Shown in pieces: positions 36,701 through 48,700 of a stretch of 64,000 nucleotides of DNA. The notes beneath the pieces are model-generated. The model was not told the origin of the DNA and made no database searches. It saw only the letters and a list, made by a program, of their open reading frames with translations. How positions within the stretch are numbered: the stretch's first letter is position 1; every line of letters starts with the position of its first letter. The stretch is from Rhinopomastus cyanomelas (lineage: Eukaryota > Chordata > Aves > Bucerotiformes > Rhinopomastidae). Where the stretch lies: contig VXBP01007102.1 of NCBI GenBank assembly GCA_013400115.1, positions 462-64,461 of the forward strand. Direction: 5' to 3'. A program made the translations under genes and the position numbers.

Positions 36701-39700
36701 AGGTACAAAAACCTTAGAGGTCCCATGGGCTGGAATATGCTCTGGATAATTTGGAGTTTCATTTGGTGAGTAAACAAAACTGCAATAACAGAGTAATCTC
36801 TGGTTATTTGTGGAAGTCCTACTTGCACATGTAGGGTTGATTCAGGCTGAGAACTTTGGGGAGCTTTCAAAGGACATTACTTGTGTTCCATCTCTGCCTT
36901 ACTTCAGGGAAATAAATATAGGTAAAGCTGGTGCTGAAGCACACAGCTTACAGCTTACTATGTCTCCTGGGTTTCCTGCTGGTCCTATTGGTCCTGGTGC
37001 CCCATCTGGTCCCTAAATAAAATCAAGCAGAAACAACTTGAGTAATTAACACTTTTTGTACATTTGTCAGTACGCTCCCTACCACAGCTGGCACCCCTGA
37101 AGTTCTCCTCAGTCACTCAGTTCAGTATTCACTCCATCATGTCTTCATTAGTCACAGCAAAGCCAGAAACAGTCAGTTGTTTGAGTTTGGTCCTGGCCTT
37201 TCCTTCTAAAAATAGAGTACAAATAGGAAAAAGCCAATAGCCAATCTTATGACAAAAATAATTCCAAAGATCAGAAATGATGGAAGCAGTTTGGAGCACA
37301 CTTTGTGGCAGGCAAAATTCTGGAGCCACAGGTCAATGCAGACAGAGGAAAGTCATTGAAAGTTCAGGAAACCTCATCCCATTTTGCTCCACTTTGACAG
37401 GGTTTACTTGGCTATTCAGAGGGTCTCCTAGGAAAAGAGCTTTAATCCTACTGGAATAACCCTATGGCTGTAGCAGCATGAGGTTAATTCAGATGCAGCG
37501 AATGTGCCTGTGTTATTAGCTTCTCCTAAAATAATGTTCACAGGGGTGCAAATGACCTATAAAGCAGGTCCATGAGTTGTCCCAGGGGCAAAGCATTCAG
37601 CATCCTTTAGGCACTGCTGTCACCTGAAAACAGAATTTTCATCTATTCCTGTTAGCTCCTGTCATTTAGCCAGTGCAATGTAAACTTAGCTTTGAAGAGA
37701 CAGTGCTGATACCCAAGGAGGCTGCACCCCCTTGGCATGGCCAACCCCTTCTGTAAGTGGCAATATGAGCCATGACAACTGTGGGCAGAGAAAGGCAGTT
37801 TGGAAAGAAAAGTTCTTCACTCAGGAAAAATCCCAACTCTTGGAGGGTGTAAGCAGTGATATCACCACCAGAAGAGCCAAGGTATTTCACCCCTGCTTCT
37901 GCATCGTCATCCCTTTTTAAATACAAAGGAGCACAGCTGTATTGCCGAGAAGGCAGAGATAGGAATGAGAAGGAAGACCCACATAAAAGGCCTTGAGTTC
38001 AAAAATAAGACACAGGACACAGAAATGTAAAAAAATCCAGTCTCTCACTACTGTGTAAAATTGAGAACTCAAGTGTTCGTAGATCTGCTGGTTCTAAACT
38101 GACAACTCATCCCAAATATAAGAAAATACTCGTGCTCATACTACTAAGTTGTCTCTGTGGAAGAGTTTTTGTCATTCTGTATGAAGAGTGACTGAAGCTT
38201 AGCATCAATTTACAGAGTGAGTTGCAGCAATCAGTGAAAAGTCATCAATATATTAAATAGCAATTACCATAAGTGTGATACTCTGTGGCACTCAGGGGAC
38301 CATTAGGAACCCACTGGGAAATGCAAATGCAATATGCAGACAGGTGGAAATGGTCCTTTCTGCCACACAGAGCTTGCAATAACCTTTATCATAAGGAAAA
38401 GGCAGGCAAGAGACAAACTTACAGGTGGACCAGGGTTTCCAGGAGCCCCTGAGAAGCCAGGCATGCCAGGGTGGCCCTGCAGAATGAAGAGAGACTTTCC
38501 TTACACACGAGTCACTTCTCTATTTGTATAAAAATTACCTAGTGATTGAACTTTGTGAGGTCACATCGAAATGAGATGGTGAATAAACTTCAAAATACAC
38601 AAAAAGCTGGTAATAAGGAAATAAAGAAAACTTTGTTTTTTGAAGCATGGGTTTCAGAAATGAACATAGCTAAATTTAAAGTGCATTTTTTGCAAATGTG
38701 CTATTCAGTCTAAGCTAGTGGCAGACGAGAAGAGATACTGTGGCACTGTATCATAGAATCATGGAATCATTACGGACTGGAAGGGACCTCGAAAGATCAT
38801 CTAGTCCAATCCGCCTGCAACAGCAGGATCACCTAAACCAAGTCACACAGGAACCTGTCCAGTCGGGTCTTGAACATCTCCAGAGAAGGAGACTCCACAA
38901 CCCCCCTGGGCAGCCTGTTCCAGTGCTCCGTCACCCTCACCGTGAAGAAGTTCCTTCTCAGGTTGATGTGGAACCTCCTATATTCCAGCTGACAACCATT
39001 GCCCCTCGTCCTATCACTAGATGACACCGAGAACAGCCCAGTGCCATCGTCCTGACACCCACCCCTCAAATATTTGTAGACATTAATGAGGTCACCCCTC
39101 AGTCTCCTCTTCTCCAAGCTAAAGAGACCCAGCTCCCTCAACCTCTCCTCATAAGGGAGGTGTTCCACCTCTCTTATCATCTTTGTTGCCCTACGCTGAA
39201 CTCTCTCCAGCAGCTCCACATCCCTCTTGTACTGAGGAGCCCAGAACTGGACACAATACTCCAGGTGTGGTCTCACCAGGGCAGAGTAGAGGGGGAGAAG
39301 AACCTCTCTTGATCTGCTAACCACCCCTCTTCTAATCCACCCCAGGATGCTGTTGGCCCTCTTGGCCACAAGGGCACATTGCTGGCTCATGGTCATCTTG
39401 TTGTCCACCAGGACCCCCAAGTCCCTTTCCCCTACACTACACTCCAACAGGTCAGTCCCCAGCCTATACTGGTACCTGGGGTTGTTCTTGCCCAGATGCA
39501 AGACTCTGCACTTACTCTTGTTATAGCTCATTAGATTTTTCTCTGCCCAGTTCTCCAGCCTGTCCAGATCTCGCTGAATGGCAGCACAGTCTGCGGGGGT
39601 GTCGGCGACACCACCCAGCTTTGTGTCGTCAGCAAACTTGCCATGCCAATCCCACATCCACTGTACAGGGCAGGAGATTAGTCAGGAAAGCAGACCTGTT

Positions 39701-42700
39701 TAAAATACCCTACAAATATCATTGAAGAGCTGCTGACCTGCACCTTAAGCTATTGACTCAGCCCTTGGCAAAATTAACTATGAAAGTCTGGTCTAATTTA
39801 AAACATTCTCCTCTTTCTTGCGGCATCTCAGCCTCTCCCAGAAAAAGGTTATCCTAATATTCACCTTCAAGGACAAACATAATCATTGGCTTTTTCAACC
39901 TAAAGACACCTGACCTCTCAAATCTTACCTACACATTATCTGCAGAAGAGACTAAAGGCGAGATAATATAGAGAACCAAAAGCATCCCACTGAGAGGTGA
40001 GGAAATGGATCAAATGGGAACCTTTGTATTGGAGATGGGGATGGAATGCTACGGTTCCACTCCTGAGCATTGTCTGTTTGAATTTTATCAGTGATGAAGA
40101 GCTGCCATCTTCCTCATCTGCCACTGTCGGCCTCTACAGATGTCACAGGAGTTATTAACGAAGCAGCTGTCATGGTAACAGCAGTGCTGGAAAGCACAAT
40201 TGTAGCACAACCATTTTTACCTGTTGACCTTTCTCTCCTGTATCCCCAGTCATACCACGATCTCCTTTTGCACCCTGAGATGAAACAAAAGCCATTTACA
40301 TTCAGTTAGATTCCATATTGTACCAGCTTTTGACCTATTTCATAAAGCACTTAGACATTTGAGCATACAACTCACAAATGAGGTCTTAGCCCTGCTTGCT
40401 CTCTTCTTAAATTCTTCCCTAGCCTTTCACTGCCTGTGTTGAACCCAGTAATAAATGTGAGGAATGGTCCTTCAGCAGATCCAGCACAGCCCTTTTATTA
40501 AAATATTTTAGTCTTACAGACATGAAGAGGGCTTGCAAATCCCTAGGAAGTAGATCAGGCATTAGGAACTTCACTAAATCAGGTCTTTGTAAGGAATCAG
40601 CTGGCCCAGCAGAAGGCATAAAGCTGCTCATGAGCAAAGACCTGCAGTTCTACTGCTCTATTTCAGAAGGAGACTGTGACTCAGCACTAGTTTGGGTGGT
40701 ATTGTAAAAGTCAGTACACTACATCTCCTAATGTACAGAGTTCCCTGAGTCTTTCATTGGGAGGATCCTCCTACCACATTTATAAAGGAGACACAAAACC
40801 TGTGGTTGTATTTGCACCTTCTCAGGGGTCTACAATATTTTCTTTTGCTATTTGCAAGCTCTGTAAATCAGCTTTTTGCTCCACAGAAATCAGACTATTT
40901 ATCAAGTTTTATTTTATGCACACGTACAGCTTCAAATTTGTCCTGTTCCTTACACAAACATTCAGTCTTGCTGCCCGAATCGCTGCCCTTTCGTAGCACA
41001 GAAGCCAGCAGCAGATGTCTCCTACTGCTTAGCTTTTGTGACAACAATTGTCTTCCATTCATTGTGTAATTCTTCAGCATATTTTACTCTTTTGATCAAC
41101 TCTATATCTACTACTGCTGAGAATTTATGGCTTTCCCCATCACACTTCTAATTGCAAGATGTAAAATTAACTCACGTATCTCTATTAGCTTGTCCTATGT
41201 TCTAATGAGTGAAAATACAAAGATGTTAAAATAGCAGAAGCTGTTTTAGGCAGCAGGTCAGTAATGCAGGGAAGTCTGAAAGCAACACTAGTCCTTCGTG
41301 AAACCACCTTATCTCTCTCTCAATTGATTTGTTTTGATTTATTTCACATTAGGCAGCTGTAAACTTTTGACTGTGACTAGGTGCTAGCATTGTAAACAAG
41401 CTGATGATAGCTCATTATTGGAATCCTTGAGACACGGAAAGCTTTAGGTTGTCCTGTGTCCCTAGATCATTAGGCAGAATATACAGCTGAAATAGGGAGG
41501 TTTTCCCATCATGTGTTCCAGAAAACACATGAGGCCATCAAGGGCCTGTCTCAGCCAACATACTCACAGTATCACAGTAATTATAAGGTTCGAAAAGACC
41601 TTAAACATCATCCGGTCCAACCTACATCCAAAAAAACCCAGTAATCCTAACATCTAACACCTAGATCATGCCACTCAGAACCTCATCCAGCCTAACCTTG
41701 AACACCTCCAGGGATGGTGACTCAACCACCTCTGTAGGTAGCCCATTCCAAAACCAGATCACTCTTTCAGTGAAAAACTAGATTTACTTGACAGCTGAAA
41801 AAAGCCAACTAACCTTTGGGCCATCCAGCCCAGGTGGGCCTGCAGGACCTCTGGGACCAGTATCTCCCTGCAATGCAGAAGACATAGAGGTTAAACACTA
41901 GTTCAGTCCATCAACTCCACAGACATCTAAAAACAATTCAGTAGGAGGTTGACAAAAAACCCCACCCCAAACTAAACCAACAAATGTCACAAATCTAAAA
42001 ATATTAGAAGAAAAACAAAGTTACCCACATCTGAGGCTTGGTCACTTCCCCTGCTCTCTTACCATTTTTCCATCCTGGCCATCTCTACCTGGTGGTCCTC
42101 GGAGACCTTTGTCACCTTTGAAACCTGGAATGCCTGGCAGTCCCGGTGGACCAGGAGGACATTCACTGCACACATCCTAGAAAGGGAGAAATAAATTGGC
42201 AATAGACTGAAGGCACTTAGCAGACATCTGTTGTCAACACAGCGGCGTAGAGTTAGTATAGTACGTAGTATGACCACTCAGGGTAGGATCAGGACTACTT
42301 TGCCTTAAAGAAGTGAAATGATGACAGTGTAGAGCAGAGTGATGTTTAGCAACTGAGCTCATGTGCTCCCACGGGAAGTTTCCTATCAGTCCTAGCTGGG
42401 CAGGTCCTAAATGATCACCTAGGATCAAGAAACCAAGGAGGAGTAGTTCATACGAGGAAGGTCAGAGAGCCACAAAGAGAGAATACCAATAACAACTCTG
42501 CTGTTACTAGAAAGCTGGTAGTGCTGGGTTAGTGCTTACAGGGCAGGATGCTAAGGCAAGCTCAGGTGCAGCACAATGTCAGAAAGGTTGTTCTGCAAAG
42601 CAAACTGTAGTCAGCAGCTAGCATGGACAGGGAGAGCTCATCTGATGGACTTCAAGAAGATCAAGTGAATGTCACAGCGTCTGGACAAATTCTATCATGA

Positions 42701-45700
42701 AGAATTACTACATCACTCCTTCCAAAGCAATTTCATAGAATCATAGAATCATTACGGATCGGAAGGGACCTCGAAAGATCATCTAGTCCAATCCGCCTGC
42801 AACAACAGGATCACCTAAACCAAGTCACACAGGAACCCGTCCAGTTGGGTCTTGAATATCTCCAGAGAAGGAGACTCCACATATCTCAGTAGTCTTTAAA
42901 TTCTTGCTATCCTCAGGAAACAAAACACACTAGGGATGACCTTTTCATTTTAAAGGCAGACTCTCCAGCAGAAGAGGAGTGAATCATGACTGTGACAGTG
43001 TAGCACAACAGACAGAGAGAGCATCAGGCTGAGAGTTAGGAGACCTTGCTCCAACACCCACTTTTGCAAACAATCTGTTGCAACGCTGCGGAGTAGCCTG
43101 TCTTCCTAGGTCTCAGCCCCTACGTGTTTATTTATCTGTCCAAGTGCTTGAGACACATTCAGAACAACAGAGTGTCATTTTGTCTAGGATGATGCACCTG
43201 CAAGGTGCTGCTTTATACAGATCTGTACCAAGAGTGGAGCAAAAAAAAAGTCAGGAAGAAAGAACACGCGAGGGATACAAGTGTGTTTGATGGGAACATA
43301 ATCCAAATGACATCCTGTACCCAAGAATCAGCCTCTTGCTGTTGTCCTGATCAGTAACACCAAACAATGCCACGCAGTGAAATCTCCCGGGAAATACTCC
43401 GGAGTATATCCCTAAGACAGACAGATCTTCACCGAAGGCAGTTCACAGTCCTTACTATGGGACTATTTAAAAAGGTAATTTTTTAGTTTCTTTTAGTCAA
43501 TAAAAAAAGGATTTCTTGCCATGTTCCAAGACTGCTTAAAAATTACCCAACACAACCCAGGTAAATCCGTAAAGATTTTTCAGTCAACACCTATCAAATA
43601 CTGAATTATTCCCCAGGCAACAGAGAAAGTAAAAGCAGAAAGACAGGTTGTCCCTTTTGAAACCCTACTGCATCTGGGGTTAATTACCTGCATCCTTTTC
43701 GATGCAGTATGCAAAATTACTTTGCACCCAGAGTTCAAAGTGCCGCAGCCGCTGCTGAAGGCGCACATGAGAAACCAGGCATTTTATTGAAGAGGTTTCC
43801 ATTTTCCGCTTTGCCCGATACAACTGGACAGTGTTTATTTCTCCCTGGGAACTCGTGCCTCAGAGAGAGCTGCAAAAGTCTCAGAGCTTTTGTAACACAC
43901 ACCAAGCTATAAAGCTCTTTGCAGGCCATTTCTCTGCTGGGGACTGGATTTTGATCTCCAGTAGGTGTTCTAGTGTCCCAGAGTCAGCGCAAGCAGAAGA
44001 CAAACTGCGAGTTTGAAGCTTTGACGGTGTTCAAAGGCACTGTTTGCACCTGTAGCTCACAGAGCATCAGACAGGTCTGAACCAAAGGTGCAGACAAACT
44101 CCCGCCACCATCAAAGGCTGATTACCTTCACCAAGAGATTTATGTCCTCTGGAGTCAGCAGGGGTGAGGAACCCTGTGGAATAAGAAATCCATTATCTCA
44201 GGCAATTTTGAAGGCATCAAGGTATAACTAATTTTCCTGAACACTCTTAGGGACTCTCCTCAGTTTCACATGCCCTGTCTAGGACTCACTGGGTCCAACA
44301 CGTACTTTGTGCCCTACATTATCAATGCATTTTATCAGGCCTGCAATGAGCCCTCACTCATAATGCTGTTGAGAAAGTGATTTAAAAACGTTGCTGTTTA
44401 TTTACATGTAGGATATCTGGTTGTTTCTGTTTCAAAGCCATCACATCTGTATTTTTCATAACCTCATAGAGGTTCTTAGTGCTTTTCTGGTGGCTCTTCT
44501 GGGAAGACCATCAGTGAAAATGTACTGAAAATGGTGAAATGTTCAGGTGCAAACTGAGTTAAACAGAAAATGTAATACAGACGTGAAGATACATACTGGT
44601 TTTCCAGGAGGTCCTCTTTCCCCTGGATTTCCAGGTAGACCCTACAGATCAAGAGAAAGAAAAAATTATGAAATTATCATACAATAACCCCCTGGTTGCT
44701 CCCACGCTCTCCTGTCTGTTCTGGACTAGAACATGTTTTACTCTCTGCCACTGAGCACCACTGCTCCTCGTATCTGATCAACAAGCTCCTTTAAATGTCT
44801 GCGACTTCAGTGTCTTCTGAGAGGCTTCTGAATCTCACTGTGTCAACCTGTTACCTTCATTTGAGTCACACAAAAACTTAACTTGCTTTAGCTTGTATTC
44901 TGGTCACAGGGAGAGGTATAAACTCTAATCATGTGACAGATGAAGGCTGAAACACTTGAAGACATCAGTAACATGCAGAATCAAGACCTTGCTTTGCACA
45001 AGTCTTGCAAAGAGGTCTCTTGCTCTTGAAACAGCAGTGGGCTTTTTGTTTGTTTGGGTTTTTTTGTTTGTGGGAGTGTACTGCTATCAGTTCCCATGAG
45101 ATGAAGGCATAGAAATGACCAACATCCTTAGGATTTAAGGTCTGGGAAGTGATGGTTTGGAAACCGGAGTGCCCAACCTGTCAGTGGGCATCTCTTGCCT
45201 GTCATTAGCAAGTGATTAGTTTCTAAAACAAATCCAAATGCTTGCAAAAGGCTGTCATACAGGACCAGCTTTTGAACCCACAGGAACAGGAACATTTTCT
45301 ACGGACCACTTGAAAACACCTCATCTGTGTTCAGTTTTGTTATTTTTGCAGCGTGATCCTCCTGAAGAGGTCTCTGGGATGGTGACAGATTCCGCATCCA
45401 GGATGTTAATGGACACACTGAAGCTACAGGTGGTGGCTTTCAACCAGCCCAGGCTCAGCAGGAGCTGTCTAGGGGTTTATCTTAGACTATCCAAAATCTC
45501 CACCAGGAAAGCTCCTTAAAAAATAGGTTGGATGTCTCGTTAGAAAGAGGATTAGATGTTCTGTCACTCATCTTGTTCAGGCCGGTCTGTTGTCTCCAGT
45601 CAGTTAATTATATTATTTATGGAGATGGTCAGATGTCTACCTGGGGATCAAGGACTGAACCCACACAGATGCAAAGGGACTATATCCTGCCACGTCTGCA

Positions 45701-48700
45701 TTATTTACAGCACAAACTTGAACTCCATCCTTGTGTCTCACTTAGACTTTAAAACCCATACCACCTGGTAAAGGAGAGGGAAAATGGGAATATATATTGA
45801 TTGTTCTATGTCTATGAAACACTCTTGGGTGAACAACAACCCTTCAGTTGCCTTCACTTTCTAAGAAATAAATATTAAACATGAACTGAAGTGAACTAAA
45901 CTGGAATTGAAGCAATCCACAGATGAAAGCTTGTTTCCCAGGAAACTCAATCCTCTGCAGGTGAGAGTCAAGAGAAGGTATGGCGTGAAGGACATTCTTG
46001 GTTCCTGCTTCCCCAAAGATGTCCTTCTGGACAACTGAGTAAATATAAGGAATCATAACAATCACAGTAATCTATAGCTTTGGTTCTCCAGCTATGTGAA
46101 TTGAAAAGACTGGGATGCTCCCAAAGCCCCTTCAGTTGCACAGATGCTAGTTGTCAGGTCATGCTTTTGGCATCATAGAATCACAGAATCATTACGGATN
46201 GTGTGGTCTCCCCAGTGCAGAGTAGAGGGGGAGAAGAACCTCTCTTGATCTGCTAACCACTCCTCTTCTAATCCACCCCAGGATGCTGTTGGCATCCTTT
46301 CCACTGTAATTCTCAACCACTTCTCCAAGTGGGAAGAGGGTTGCTGGAATGATATTTACAGAGATCTTGTGTTCCCAGACCTGCTTTGCTCAGGAAAACT
46401 TGCACAACACTTGCTTTAAGGACTGCAATGAAAAGCAAAGACTTGAGCCACGAGAGTCACATTGGATCAGAAAGCAACACAGACAAAACTATTCAGAAAT
46501 AGGGCTCACTGACAGCCTTTTGCTCAGGGATCTGAAACATGACATGGTACTAGCAGTGGAATTTGAGCATGTAAAACTATTTATTTAAAGAACACAGGGA
46601 AAGACTCCCCAGTTGTGAAAAAAAAGACACATGAGAAGGGAGTGACTAAAACTGAAGTCCTAGGAAAGATTTAAGCATGACCGTGATGTCCACATACTAC
46701 CAGACTAACTTAAGTCAGAAATGGGGTCGACCTATTTTCTTGAACTCTCTATGATGTGGAGCTGGTTATGTCTCCATATAACAGGGTGCAAACAGGCCAG
46801 TATATGAAATCAACCTCTGTGCCATGGCTGACAAATCTGAAAACCACTGCATCCCCACGAAAAGTCAAACAGTTGAATGGTACAAAGCTGGAAGAAAGAG
46901 AGTTCTTTGAAGAATGCACATCTGGGCTGAAATGAACAAATCAAATATAAGATGATGGTAGTTCAGCAAGTCAGAGAGCATGTTGTGTGTATCAGAGAAA
47001 GGCATCTGGAAGCAGAGTCCAAAGTAGAGGAAAGATTGCTGGACTACCGAGGTTGACAATGAGAGAGAAGCTGCAAAACTGCTCAGAGTAGAACGAAAAT
47101 GGTAGGAGAAAATTATGGAGGGTGTCACTGTATCTGAGGACCTAAAAGGATGAGGAGACTGGAAAAGATAAATCCAAAAAACAATTAAAAAAGACCCAAA
47201 CTTGAAAAACTGCTTGGCAATGTGAAGAAACACTGTTCTGTAATGAGGGAGTATGACACGGGAACCGATGGAAGCTGTGCAGAAGGCACACTGAAAAGCG
47301 ATGCTCAGGTAAGTGGTGTACAGGATCATAAAAGAAAGGGTGCAAGGAAACCATTAAAGAGACACATCCTAAAACAAACACAAGGGAACTGTCCTAACTG
47401 TGTGGGAAAACTCCAAAGGCAGTAGTGTATGCACTTCCAAATAACAGGAACAAATGCAAGGGAAGATTAACTTCCCAGTAATACTGGAACTTAGTTATAA
47501 ATAATTAACATAATTTAAAAGTTATTAATTCAGTGTTTATGTAACTGTAATTACCATAATGAAAACACAGAAAGAGTCTATTAAATGTGTGCCTTCACTT
47601 CTAATAGTAGGACACGAGAACATCTCATTCAGGCTATTTTCTAACTAAGGGAACCAAGTCAGTATATCAAACAGAAACATTTTGTCTCCCAGAAGATGGA
47701 CAGAGGAGAATGGATGCTTCCCAAAAAATGTGTGGTGCAAGTGGATTTGGCCAGTTTGTTTGCTCCTTTAGGGATAAGGACATTTTTCAACACAACAGAG
47801 GAAAATCAGAAGAAATCCATAAATAAGAACACACAGACACAAAACTGACCAACAAGGGAGGCAGTGATGGCAACAAAACCCGCACGGTCACATTAATTGA
47901 TGAAGGCAAGTGGGAGTGTGAGAAGGTTTATTCCAGCAAGGTGATCCAAATCAGCAGAACTGCATTGGAAACCTAGACAAGGATTTCCAAAACCTCAATT
48001 TTACTAAAACTAGAACTCTCAATACTTGGGATTGGACTAGATGATCTTTCCAGATCCCTTCCAATCCCTAATGATTCTATGATTCCAGCGCCCTAAAAGC
48101 ATGTTCCATGTTTTTGTGCAGTTGCACTGCCCAAGGACACCTTCTGAAACACCTGTTGGCAACTCATGACTTTCCCTTGGTGAAGCCATACTGACTGTCT
48201 CTAATGACCCTCCTGTCCTTGATGTGCCTGGAGACAACATGGAGTACAAATTGTTCCATGGCCTTTCCTGGGATGGAGGTGAGGCTGACCAGTCTATAGT
48301 TACCTGGGTCCTCCTTCTTACCCTTTTTGAAGATTAGAGTGACATTTGCTATCCTCCAGTCACCAGGTACCAGGACTTAGCAAAGATGACGGACCATGGC
48401 CTCGCAATGACTTCTGCTGTCTCCCTTAGCACTTGTGGGTGCATCCCATCTGGGCCCATGGATTTGTGTACATCCAGTTTGATCAACTTATCCCTAACCC
48501 AGTCCTCATCAACCAAGGCAGGCTCCTTTCTCTGGAGCCTCAGCAGTCTAGGGCTGGATATCAAGACAGATCCCAGAAGCACAGACAGAGGCAAAGAAAG
48601 CATTAAGTATCTCTGCTTTCTCTGCATCCTCTGTCCCCAGGGCACCCACCCCATTCAGCAGGGGGCCTACATTGGCTCTAGGTTTAGTTTTACCTGCAAT

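Noticed and set aside
43394..43407. 14-bp palindrome ATACTCCGGAGTAT in intron 12
   Set aside because: About four perfect 14-bp palindromes are expected by chance in 64 kb.
45340..45560. Possible very old non-LTR retrotransposon piece
   Set aside because: There is a vague similarity to retroelement 3' regions (TCTCCACC...GGTTGGATG), too weak to call without a search.
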